A stretch of DNA of 64,000 nucleotides from contig CM032131.1 of assembly GCA_018894105.1 (NCBI GenBank), positions 21,991,578-22,055,577 of the forward strand. Reading direction: 5' to 3'. A program made the translations under genes and the position numbers. This document shows, one piece after another, positions 38,031 through 49,382 of the stretch (the first letter of the stretch is position 1; the number at the start of each line of letters is the position of its first letter). The stretch comes from Jacaranda mimosifolia (Eukaryota > Streptophyta > Magnoliopsida > Lamiales > Bignoniaceae). The notes under the pieces were generated by a model, which searched no databases, was not told where the DNA came from, and saw nothing but the letters and a program-made list of their open reading frames with translations.

Positions 38031-38824
38031 TGATGAGGGTGAAATCCGTTTTAAGCTGGATCAGATGGTAAATTTGGAAGTGTTCGACTTTGGTGGTTGA
38101 TATGTAAAGGTAATTGGGTTGAGTCCTGCAATTACAAGCAAACATCAGGCTAGCTGAGGTGTCCTCGGTTGAGGCACTCCAATGCTCAAGTTAGTATAAA
38201 GTTGACCAGATATAACTAGCAACGGAGTGAGGGCTTTTTGGTATAGAATGTCATATCTTTTGAGAGGCTGGAGTGGGGGTATTTATAGCATTCTCCCAGT
38301 AGGAATTTGTCTGAGATGCCCTTAACATGTAGGAAGGATCATTGTCCTTGCATAAGGGGCACTAGGTCATCTCTCATTCCTGTACTATTCCAGGTGGCTG
38401 CTTTTCCAAATTTCATGGCCAGGTTAATATACTGTAGACGCGCCTCTTTCCTAGTGTGGCAGCATGGGTGGTACTAGGGTGGAATGCGTCATTAATGCGA
38501 CGGCATGCTGCTTGTCAGGGTATTTAATGTGGCAGAGTTGATTCTGCGCCGAGTCGACCTCTATGGTCGGTGGTAGGGTTGATCTTATGATAAGTTAGCG
38601 CACGGTGTGAGAGGTGGACGAGCGCCGTGATCGAGGGGTTAACCAGTGGCCTTGTTTGTGACCCAGTCGAGTGCCTGCTCGCCAGAGTATGACATCGATC
38701 TGTATGGTCGATTTGGGTCACCTAACGTCGGTAGCACCATTGGGCCCTAGGTATGAGATGGACCTGGCGCAACATCCTTGGGTCCGCGGTCTCTGGGCCG
38801 AGCCCATTTGGCTATCCCATATCA
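38031..38824 (-). repeat. 5' LTR of the Tat-like element
   Basis: Starts TGATATGGGA at 38,824 (minus) and ends at 38,031 just before the primer binding site. It is the pair of 26,586-27,372. A TATAAATAC-like promoter motif lies near 38,277-38,285 on the minus strand. Confidence 0.93.
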
Positions 38825-38969
38825 ATATTTATACTACCTATAAAAGTATGAATGAATATAGTAGTTTCTTCCCTTTTATGTGAGGACAAAAATATCCATC
38901 TTTTATAAAATTACCACATTTAATACACATGATTTAATGGTAACTACAACTAAATTTAGCTTCTTCTTT

Positions 38970-39740
38970 TTAAGACTCATAGGAAATAATAACTATAATA
39001 AATTAAATCAAGTCTTCATCTTAAATAATATATATACATCAAATGGATATACATCATATTTAGACTCATAGAAAATAACAACTATAATTAAATTAAATAA
39101 AGCCTTTCATTTTAAATAATGTATATACATCAAATTTATATCTTTATATTCATTACATTTGTTACAAATTAAATATATTTTCAATTAGAATAATACAAAA
39201 TATAATAATATTAAAATTAATTAAATAAATTTTCTACTTAGAATTTGTAATTATATATATTGAATCATCATGTTTAACACACATAGTCTAATGGTAATTA
39301 CAATCAAATTAAGTTTATTTTTAGTTAAACTCACATAAAACAATAACTATAATTAATTAAATTAAGTCTTTCCACTTCAGAAATATATAATATCAAATAC
39401 ATATACATTGCATTTATTAAATTTATTCCAAATTATTAAGTGTATTTTTATTAGACATATATAAAATAATAATTATATTAAAATTAATTAAATCAAAAAA
39501 TTTCCTACTTAGCAAATATAATTATGCATATTGAAATTTATCCTTCTACCAACATATTTAATTGGACTTATAGAAAATAGCAATTAAATTAAATTATATC
39601 CCCACCTAATGAGACTATTACTATCACATTCAATATATATGGTTGTATGGTAAACTATGACTAAATTAAATTTATTCTAATTAGAAGCATAGAAAATAAT
39701 AACTGAATTAAAATTAATTAAGAAAAAATAAATTGATGAG
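38970..39740 (+). repeat. Degenerate AT-rich interspersed repeats
   Basis: The phrase ACTCATAGAAAATAAYAACTATAAT and following AATTAAATNAAG recur with divergence near 38,972, 39,064, 39,328, 39,450, 39,565 and 39,685. There is no fixed period and no ORF. The wider interval 38,830-40,319 is AT-rich and otherwise featureless. Confidence 0.45.
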
Positions 39741-40702
39741 GAAGAAATGATGCTTCACAAATATGTTTATATAAATATTCCCTCTACGCTATCCCTCAAA
39801 AATAAGAAAAGAAATATTTTTTATATATCAAAATATGTGTTTAATTCAAATGTAATAGTAAATTTAATATGACAATGAACAAGAATTGATTAAGTCTTAC
39901 AATCACATATTTAATTGATAAGGAAAATGAATGATGTCTGATAAATTCATTTGTATAAATATGGATTCTTCCTCAAGAATAAAAAGAGAAAAATATTTAT
40001 TATATATCAAAATAGGCACCGAACTATATGATAACGAAAAGGAATAAAACTAAGTTTTTTTTATGTTTTTATTTATTTGTGTATTTATATCTATATTTCT
40101 AAATTATATTTTGAATACTTTTACATATGATGAAGTGCACACTTTATTTTCTTGAAACTAATAGCAAAAGATGCTTTCATGTTGAATCACAAATTCGAAA
40201 AAAAAATCTTAACCTTATTTATTTAAATTAAAAAAAAGTGGGTCAAAAGAAATATATATATATATATACACACATATTTGATAGTCTTATTAGAAGCTGT
40301 GAAAGAGAATCAACTGAAATTTGGGAATGTTTGGTTATGTTTTATTTTCGGGAAATGAATTTTGGGAGTGTGATAGATTTTTGTTTATATTTTGGGGAAT
40401 AATTAAAAAATATTTTAGAAAGTGTTGGTATGTTTGTTTATGTTTTTTGGAGGAGACATATTTTACTATAACAGTCAAATCACATAATTTTTTATTGGGT
40501 GCTTAAGGTGAAAATGGAATTTAGTAGTATTTTTTTATTTTATGAATAATAATAATAAAAATATATATGTATGTATGTGTCGGGGGGGGGGGGGGTGGAG
40601 CATAATGAAGGAAAGAAGAGAATTTCGAAAAGATTTATTTTGGCATTTTGAAACCAAATAGGTGTAGTATGTTTTGGTTATGTTCCTCCAAGACAAAATT
40701 AT

Positions 40703-43421
40703 GGGATAAATGCCACTAATTCAATTTTGGTCCCCGTGTTTTCACTTGTATCACATTGCATCCTCAAAGTTTCATTATTTCATTCAATGTCGTCCCTCCG
40801 TCAACACTGCCGTTTGATAGTTAACGGCAATTGTCACATGCTCCTCACGTGACTTGAAGATAACAGATTTCTTTCACCCATCTTAAGTTTAAAAAGAAAA
40901 AAGAAAAGAATTCTTTGGTTCCTCAAATTAAAAACAAAATGTGTATGGAATTTCGAAGCCTTCTCATTTCCATCCCCTACTTTTTGTAAAGCTTTTCCCT
41001 TTTCTCTTTTCTTTCTTTTTTTTTTTTTCTTTCTCTCTGGCTTCTGATTTTCCTCTCTTAATTCTTCTTGATCATCTGGTTAATGGATATTGATCTCTGG
41101 TGGGCTCTTGGGGGGTGCATGTTTCTATATTCAAATTGCATGGAAACAACACTAAGAATCAACTTATCATCATCATCATCATCATCTTGTTATTATTCTT
41201 CTTCTTCTTCAGTTCTTGAATTCTCCACAAACCCCACTATTTCTTCCTTTTCTTTGACATTCTCTTCATCCTTCTTGCGTTTGTAAACTCCTCAGGTGAT
41301 CTTACAAAACCCTCTTTAGATGTGGCCTCAACTCTTCCATCTCATGAAACCCTTTTCTCTACAGAAAAAATCGGTGCTGCTACTGCCAATACAGTGGAAT
41401 TTCACCCCAAGAAGAGGGCAATTAATTTACATGCATCTAAATCCAAAGGAAAAGATCCGCGGTTTGAATTGTTTACGTGTATGGCTTTGTATGTACATGT
41501 ATCACTCATGCAAAATGATAAATCTTGGGTGATGTGATCATAGTAATCAATATGAAGCGGGCATATTTTTTACCCATGTTTCAAGTGCGCTCCATTCCAA
41601 TTCTTGAACACAAGGAGATTGTTTGCAAAATCTTCGAAAAGAAATCCATTCCAATCATGTGTATGGCTTCAACCAATAATATAATCCATGACAATCAATC
41701 ACATTACATATAATTGATCATATATATTTTATGATTAATTACTATTTTATATGAAACAATTACACAACAATATATATTAATTTGTTATCTATAGTATTAT
41801 TAATAAAACACCTATTCCTTTTTGGTATTTTTTCATGCAATTTACCTAAGCCACCTTGAAACATCATAACTATAATTTATATAGTAACTACTATGTACAA
41901 CCCACATATTCTACACTCATAATTATCATCTAGTTGTTCATAGTATTTTATTATTATTTATGTAAAAAATTAAATAAATATAAAATTTTATTTAAAAAAT
42001 TAATATTATATCAAAAAAATAAATATTTATTGTATTTACTTTATACTATAAAAAATTTAACACATGCATCAAATGTACCAAGATTGCTAGTATATATAGT
42101 TGAGGTGATTTTAATTTATACAAAAAATATCTTACACTACCTACTTGTGTACATTGGACAACGGAGGGACGTGGGCCATGTCTTTCCACACGAAGTAAAC
42201 CTACACCTAGATATTTAAAGCGAAAGATGTGTATGGCCTGTGGAGCTCACATAATTAAACATTGTAAATATGCCCTCTTTCTTGCACTTTAAACATGGGT
42301 GATACTATGTCATCTTCCTAATGTATGTCCCGTTAGGAAGCATGTCGAACGAGCATGCCATGATGCAAGAGCAGTGATCACCACGTACGAAGGAAACACA
42401 ACCATGATGTTCCTGCAGCACGAGGCAGTGGGAGTTGCACCATGAATAGACCTACAGTAATGAACACAACTGTAAAGCCATCTGCCATTAGCAGCCATTC
42501 AACGGGATGAATTTCCCTAATGCAACAAAGCTGCAAATGACACAGAACCAAACACCATATACCCTTCAAATGCTGCAGAACACAGATAATTTTACATTTT
42601 CAAGGTTTGAAAACTCAACAAGTGCATACATGAATCAGATGCAGCAGACAAAAAATGCATTGTCCTTAGCCAAGGAAGAACCTAAAGATGACTGATTTTT
42701 TGACTCTTTTCTAAATTGAAGATGTCCTAGGATCTTAGCTAGTGTTTGTGTGAGAAGTAATTTATAATCATGTTGTCATTTTGTGTTGTATGCGTGTACG
42801 TAGATCTTACAATATGGGGGTTAGGGGTATTTTTTCATTTGTTCTAAAGCCACCGAAGTTGGACAGTGGCCTCATATAAGGTTTAGTTCCACAAAAAGAA
42901 AAGTAGAATGAAAACAAGTGTTAGGGAGATTTATATTCATTTGCAACTATATTCCAGCTTTCTTAATTTGCAGAGAATTTTGCAATAAATTGACTCGTCT
43001 ACATTACAAGTATTTAAGTTCTCCTTCTCAACAGATATCTCTATTTCTCAATGCCCCCACATGTTTTACATCAAGCTTTTCTCTCAGAGGAAATTTTACA
43101 TCAAACTTTTGCAGGAAGAATGAAACTCCCACTATGTTGTTTCAAGAATACAAGCGGGGATTCTAATTTGTATGGTTTTTCTCCTTGTGTTCAAGAATAA
43201 GGACCGCAACATCGAAAAAATGGGTGAAAGAAATATGTTGTCTTCAAGTCACGTGAGGAACATGTGACAATTGCTGTTAACTATCAAACGGTAGTGTTGA
43301 CAGAGGGATGACATTGAATGAAATAATGGAACTTTGGCGACGCAATGTGATACAAGTGAAAACACAGGGACCAAAATTGAATTAGTGGCATACTTGGGGG
43401 GACCAAAATTGAAATTATCCC
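40703..43421 (+). mobile_element. Mutator-like element with captured gene pieces (Pack-MULE type)
   Basis: Terminal inverted repeats of about 200 bp start GGGATAA at 40,703 and, in reverse complement, GGGATAA at 43,421; they pair to about 40,900 and 43,225. The right arm has about 26 extra bases near its tip. The direct 10-bp repeat ACAAAATTAT flanks it exactly (40,693-40,702 and 43,422-43,431), within the 8-11 bp range of Mutator duplications. The 2.7-kb element has no visible transposase. It carries a WRKY gene fragment (42,325-42,719) and another unidentified, possibly gene-derived part (about 41,000-41,530) with a pyrimidine-rich leader and a serine-coding repeat. Confidence 0.88.
42325..42719 (+). 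pseudogene. Group I WRKY C-terminal exon fragment (WRKY33-like), captured
   Basis: Reads CPVRKHVERACHDARAVITT then YEG at 42,326-42,398, the end of a C-terminal WRKY domain including the zinc-ligand region (C..H.H). It then shifts frame by one missing base and continues HNHDVPAARGSGS. A second one-base shift near 42,505 leads to a tail of Group I type (YTLQMLQN, SAYMNQMQ, AKEEPKDD) followed by an in-frame stop and the usual FF(D/E)SFLN ending. The expected splice acceptor AG before the exon is not intact. The fragment lacks the rest of both WRKY domains and cannot encode a working factor. It lies inside the Mutator-like element. Confidence 0.88.
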
Positions 43422-43461
43422 ACAAAATTATTTTGGAGGAACATAGCCAAACATTGCCTTT

Positions 43462-46400
43462 ATTGTCATTTTAAATAAACTATTTTTCATTTAAAATAAT
43501 AATGTGGCTCTACTAACTTTCAATAATTATTTTTAAAAGGCAATATGATAGAAATATAAATAAAATTTATTTTTATTAAATAACATTTTGAAGGATCAAA
43601 TTAAAATTTTTGTTTGGGGCATGCGAAGGATAAGGAAGACCTTATCAAGACCAAATTTTGCATGGCTTAACTAATCATATGATTAACATTGTTAAAGTAT
43701 ACATCAACAACATAACTTGAGTTTGATCATATTTAATTAAGATTTGAATTTTTCTGAAAAATTTTGTATTGTTGGATTGGTAGTGATGTAACTCAAACTA
43801 CTAAGCTTAAAAAGTATTTTATCGGTTTTAATAATAACATAAATATATTATAGTGAAATTTTTTCTATCAATATATAAAATAAAATATCAATAAATACAT
43901 TTCACTGGATAAAATATCACATTAGTCCATATGTCTCCATCCATCTCTAAAAAATATATACCACATCAAATAGTATTCAACAGTCAAAATTCCTTATTTA
44001 TTATATTGCTAAATATTAAATAATGAATAAAATATAATTATTTATTTCAAACAATAAATTTCATTCAACAATTCTAGCATATATTATATTAATAACCAAC
44101 TTAATTCATAATGCAACTCTTACAAATTTATATACTAGCAAACTTTTAAAGAATAATTTTCACACTTTTTTTAACAAAAAAAAAGATATAAAATAATATG
44201 ATATTTTTATTTTACACAATGATATTTAAACATTCAAAATTGATCAATATTTAACTTTCTCTATTTTTGGCTTAACCAAGAAGAGCCAAAAATGAGAATA
44301 GAATCAGTATAAATAAATAGAACACATGAGAATTTTTTTGTTCTCATAATTTTAGATTAAAAACAAGTGGTCCATTAAAAATATAAGATTAAATAATAAG
44401 CAATATAAATTTTATTTATTTATCTAGATTTAGAGGAAATCAATTTATAAATTGCTCTGAATCATTTGAATCATATTTTTAATTTTATTCATAAAATAAC
44501 AATTGAAATTTATTGTTTAAAAAATTAAAAATAACTTTTCAATTAATAACAAATAAAAATAGAAATTAAATTAAAATTATGGAATAACAACATGTACAAA
44601 TTTAATTCATGAAAATAATAAAATAAATTAAAAGATAAAAGCTTCTTCAAATATAACCCAAAAATTAAAGAATTTAATAGTCGGCTGCTATTAGTCATTA
44701 TATTATACAAGATACATATAAACCATGACTTTTAAATGTTAAATATTTTAAGATATATTTTATTTTAGTCATTACTCAATCCATGAGTTTTCATTGTTCC
44801 ATTTTTCAATAAATGATTCTTAAAATGGTAGTGAATCAATCAACTTCATGTTTGGTAGATTTAGAATTAGATATTCTGATATGTATTTAAAGCATCATCA
44901 TATATGGTTATTTTTTAAAAAATATCTATATTTTTAGATATATTGACATAATTTTCTAATAATATTATTATAACATATTTGTCTTGACGATAACAACGAG
45001 ATAAGATAAAGAGGAACTATGTCCACTGAATATTATAGAGAAACAAGTATATATAGATAAATAAAGAGTCCAAGAAAATGAGAAAGACAATTAAGTCATC
45101 AAAGGAGAAGAAACATAAAAATGAATAAGTTGCCAGCTTTCTTTCAACGTAGCTTTGAATAAAAAAAAAGAAGTTAATTTATAAAGAATTCAATTGTCAA
45201 TATTCACCAATTTATAGCTCTTAAGAACATAGATGATTTCTTATCAATCAAAATGTTAGCAATTTTTCAATAGGTATGTACTACATGATTTTTCAATAAA
45301 TATCATATATGTGGGTAAATATTATCATATACTAAAATGTTAAGTTTTAATCCCATTTTTTAATTAAATTTGAGAATTTATGATCCTGTGTGCTCCAAGA
45401 CTCATGAATTAAATAAGGTTTAGTTATATCCATTGCGATGCTATAAAATTTTAAAGAGCCTCGCATGTTTCATTGTGGCAATAGAAAAAAAAAAAGACTT
45501 GCTTCAGTTTATATATTAAATGAATTGCATAAGTTGCTTATTTCTCTATCAAAAGAAGTTATGAACTTTCGAAAAAATACTTAAGTCTTGAATTGAAAAT
45601 TCTCTTTTACTTCATTTGATGTGAAATTAGATAAAGAACTTGCACATACAAGGGTGGAGTTATACTTTTCGGAAACAAGGCATGATATATCATGATCTTT
45701 CAGGATTAATTTATAAATGGAAATAGGCAAGGTAGCTTTCAGTTATAATTTGCCAAAAAATAAAATGAGCTTGAAAATAGAAAATACTAAAAGAATCAAA
45801 TTTATCAGAAGTAATTATGAGAAAACTTATAAAATTTTTGAAGGTAAATTCATATGCAAAAATCTTGAGAAGGTTAAATGATTGCCTTTCAATAAAAGAT
45901 ATTAAGCTCAATATCTTAAAAAACATGAAATTAGGATTAATTTAATTTAAAATTCTAAATATTTATCAAGTTGCTAAAATTTTGGTCGAACAAAATAATT
46001 ATAATATATTAGTGGAGCAAGATATTATTGTCTATGCATGTTGAGATCATAAATATAAAATAACACATTATTATGAATATCATGACCTACTGTTCTTTTT
46101 CCTAAGATGTGATATATGATGACACCTAAACATTCTGAAAAAAAGGTACTAAAACATCCAATGATACAATCTAAAGGAACGAATATATTCAAGGGACTCT
46201 TACAAGTAGTGCAACCATTGTTGGAGACTAATAAATAAGTTTATATCTTATTTTATAGTTTATTCCATTGTTTATTACTCTTATATTGGGAAGAGATACT
46301 TGTTTTCTTTTTGCTACTAACATACAAAGTTTAACCAATGCAAAAAATGATCAGTGAAGTACTTATACAATTTAAAATTTGAAGTTTTAAACTAATGTGA

Positions 46401-46860
46401 ATATATATTTATCTATTTTTTATTATAAAAATTTTAAATATTTTTTATATGAAAATTTTTATATCCGCAAATTATAATTTATTTATATAGCGATCAAGCT
46501 TATGCTATCGATACTGTAGCAGTTTTTTTTTTTTGGGGGGGGGGGGGAATTCTATTATTGGTTTTTCAACTTGATGACATAAAACTAGAAATTATAAGAT
46601 TTATTACTATCGTCATAACCTATAAATTTCAAAATTTGAATTACAATAAAGAATGATGGATATCAACCTCAAAGGAGAGACAATGGCTGGTTAAATTGGA
46701 AAAAGAATTGTTTTTCAACATCTTTTGTTGAGAGTTCAAACAATGTAGATATTGGTAAAATACTATATCTAGAATAAACAATGTAGACATTAGGATGGGA
46801 GGAAGGAAAAAATGTAATAGACCACATACATGGTGCAAATTTCATAAAAATGCTTTTTAG
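43462..46860. other. AT-rich gene-free stretch
   Basis: No coding region, RNA gene or recognisable element could be supported. A T12-G13 double homopolymer lies at 46,523-46,547. Confidence 0.5.
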
Positions 46861-48531
46861 GGGTTGACTAAGGTCCGATATCTATGGTTTTAACTTAACA
46901 TCATACACTCCTTAAAAAATTGGGGATAATTGCAATTTACCTCCATGTGATTTTAAAAAAGACAAATTGCCTCGTGAAAAAAAATATATATACAAGAACC
47001 CACCTTATGTTTTATAAAATCATGCTCATTGGCCCCCATTCCTTATTTGTTACCTCTTTAACATAATTTTATTATGTAAAAACTAATTTAGCCTTAAACA
47101 TTTTATATATTTTCAATTCAATTTAAATAATTTTTCTTACTTTTTCTTTTTTCTCATTCTTTTCTTCTTCTTTTTTTTTTTTTTTTTATTTCTCATTTTT
47201 CTTTTCTTCCATTATTTCATATATTTCTCATTTTATACATATATATAAATTTATTTATAAAATTTAGATCACTTTTATTTTTATCTTATCAATTATATTA
47301 ATTTTTCTTTCTATTTATTCATTCCATATTAAATAAATTTAAATTTTATAAAAACATATAACATATTTTTTGTGTATATTTAAAAACATTTATAGCATAT
47401 ACATAAATTTATCTACAAAATTTAAATAACTTTTATTTATATTTTTTCACTTTCTAATTATTCATATATATATATACTTATTTTTTATTTATACTTATTC
47501 ACATTCATAATATATATACACACACATATAATTTTATTTATAAAATTTAAATAAGATTTATATTTATCTTATCAATTATATTTCTTATTTTTCTTCTAAT
47601 TATTCATTTCAAATTAAATATATATTTATATACATATATAATATATATAATAATTATAATAATATATATGTATATAAGTTATAAACCCTAGCCCCACCCC
47701 CAACCCCAACCCCACCCCCACCCCCACCCCCACCCCACTCCAATCCCGACCCCCAGCGGTTGCCATGGTAGGTAGCTTGCGGGCACTATTAGGTTATGGC
47801 CATGGCAACGCCGATAACCTTGGTCATCCCCTGAAAACCTCCTTCCCCAGGCACACCCCATCCATGTTGATGGTGTTCGTCAGTGGCCGTGTTGATGGTG
47901 TCCAACGACCGTCATCTGTTTACTTTTTTATTTTTTTTAATTATAGGCCGCTGCTAGCAGTGGTAAACGGCTGCCGGCAGCGGCCATGAAAAATCGCCAA
48001 CGGGGTGTGGTGTATGATTGGGGTGGGGTGGGGCAGTTATATATATGTATAATATATAATATAATATATATACACACATATATATAAACATGTTAAGATA
48101 TTATATTATATATATATATATATTTAAATGATATAATATGATTTAATTTGGACCGCTGATTTTTTAAAAGAAGATGCAATGGCTGATAAATAAGGTTACA
48201 ATAATCTTTTTATATGAAAAAATACAGGCCCAGATGCACATGTCGTGCATGTGCTACACCAACATTATAAGGGAGTTCGTTGCATGATTTTTAAAAACCT
48301 AAGATTGTTTTTTGTATATGTTTTTTTGATAATAGGGTTTTTTTGCCTATTTTGACAATAACAGGGGTTACTTATAAAAGTTATTTTATTTTTAATTTAA
48401 TTAAAAAATGTTAGTATAGTAAATTAACTTAATTACTAATAATTAAAAAAAAACCATTTTTACATGTGTTAATTCTTTAAGAGGTGTAGAATATTAAGTT
48501 AAAATCATAGGTATCGGACCTCAGCCAATTC
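46861..48531. mobile_element. Unclassified element with ~60-bp terminal inverted repeats
   Basis: 46,861-46,921 pairs with the reverse complement of 48,471-48,531 at roughly three-quarters identity; the shared core reads GGTCCGATAYCTATGRTTTT. The interior holds pyrimidine tracts (47,140-47,210), AT-rich arms, a C-rich G-quadruplex-prone block (47,690-47,740) and a GC-rich core (47,750-48,035). No target duplication was recognised and no transposase is visible. It may be a Mutator-like or foldback element; this is inference. Confidence 0.5.
47690..47740 (-). repeat. (CCCCA)n tract, G-quadruplex-prone on the minus strand
   Basis: A run of C4-C5 blocks separated by single or double A. The opposite arm at 48,018-48,033 carries GGGGTGGGGTGGGG on the plus strand, so the two tracts are partly complementary across the GC-rich core. 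Confidence 0.8.
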
Positions 48532-48574
48532 CTTTCTATCGGGAGTAGACCTAAAGGGTGAAAACTTCCACAGC

Positions 48575-49195
48575 TAGACCTGGCAAAATTCAACTCATAC
48601 TTGTGGGTAAAAATACGGGTAATGGGCCTTGTTTCTCCAACCCAAAAAATTGCGGGTAATTTTACCCGTACCCAATTTACCCGCCGCTTTTTGGCCTAGC
48701 TCCGGGTACCCATGGGTAACCCGTATATATATATATTTATATATAAATATTTATAGAAAATTAAATTAAAAATTATATCCTAAAATAAAACTCTAAATAA
48801 CAAAAAGTTTGAACTTTTGAGTAATTATATTTGGCAAGTAATGGATTTAAGTTTGAACTTTTGAATGTGATGTACTTTAAGTTTGGTAAATTTTGAATAT
48901 TTAAAATGTAAGTTTTAAACTACAATATTATTAGTATGCTTTAGGTATTTGTTTAATTTAATGTTTGAAATTTAGTCTTTTTTTTTAGCTTTATTTAGTT
49001 AATATTTGAATAACATCATGTAAATTACAAGTTGAATATTAATTTACTTTTAAATATTAAAAAAAATATGAATAGCTATGGATTACTCGTTACCCATAAA
49101 GACAGGTAATGAATCCCCTACCTCGTATCTAATAAAAAATAAGTAAATTAATAGGTAAATTTACTTGACTTGTGTATATCCAATTGCCAGGTCCA
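48575..49195 (+). mobile_element. hAT-type MITE, family I, copy 2 (upstream of dUTPase)
   Basis: Ends TAGACCTGGCAAA and, in reverse complement, TGGACCTGGCAAT, flanked by TCCACAGC (48,567-48,574) and TCCACGGC (49,196-49,203), an 8-bp duplication with one change. 621 bp, no ORF, same layout as 33,541-34,144. It ends 90 bp from the TATA motif of the dUTPase gene. Confidence 0.88.
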
Positions 49196-49231
49196 TCCAC
49201 GGCACAACACCCATAGGCACCACGCGAAAAT

Positions 49232-49250
49232 GGCGGGAACTATTGGCGCC
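49232..49250 (+). promoter_or_regulatory. E2F-like sites of the dUTPase promoter
   Basis: GGCGGGAA (49,232-49,239; TTCCCGCC on the other strand) and TTGGCGCC (49,243-49,250) both fit the plant E2F consensus TTTSSCGC or its close variants. They lie about 40-50 bp upstream of the TATA motif. dUTPase is an S-phase gene, so E2F control is plausible; motif evidence only. Confidence 0.6.
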
Positions 49251-49285
49251 ATTTTGCTCATCCCACATTCCGGGTAGTTCTCATC

Positions 49286-49292
49286 TATTTAA
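49286..49292 (+). promoter_or_regulatory. TATA-like box of the dUTPase gene
   Basis: TATTTAA about 97 bp before the ATG, which would give a leader of about 65 bases. Confidence 0.5.
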
Positions 49293-49382
49293 GCCCCACT
49301 ACATCTATCCAACTCCGAAACGTTCCACCATTTGTGGATTCTTGCAAATACATCTCCTAAAATCTGTCCTTTTGCACTGAAA

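Larger units (their letters stand above)
26586..38824 (-). mobile_element. Ty3/gypsy (Tat-like) retrotransposon, full length but inactive
   Basis: Two LTRs of 787 and 794 bp in the same orientation bound a 10.7-kb interior with primer binding site, gag, protease, reverse transcriptase, RNase H, integrase, tandem repeats, an antisense extra ORF and a polypurine tract, all in minus-strand order. The flanking five bases are ATATC (26,581-26,585) and ATATT (38,825-38,829), a target duplication with one change. The extra antisense ORF between pol and the 3' LTR and the 3' tandem repeats are known features of Tat-lineage elements. The coding regions carry many stops. Two hAT MITEs have inserted inside it (30,540 and 33,541). 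Confidence 0.93.
40323..43458 (+). mobile_element. Tourist-like MITE copy, split by a Mutator-like element
   Basis: Left end GGGAATGTTTGGTTATG at 40,323 and right end (reverse complement) GGCAATGTTTGGCTATG at 43,458. TTT flanks both sides (40,320-40,322 and 43,459-43,461). Excluding 40,703-43,431 it resembles the intact copy at 62,055-62,382, including the internal phrase GTTTGTTTAT...ACAGTCAAATCA. A G14 run lies at 40,582-40,595. Confidence 0.8.

Noticed and set aside
41068..41286. 72-residue serine-rich ORF
   Set aside because: Lies in the captured block of the MULE and is driven by TCA/TTC repeats; no evidence it is a gene in its own right.
47690..47740. Interstitial telomere repeat
   Set aside because: The tract is CCCCA-type, not the plant CCCTAAA repeat; only one CCCTA occurs at its edge.
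47765..47989. 74-residue ORF in the GC-rich core
   Set aside because: Low-complexity, repeat-flanked and without recognisable motifs.
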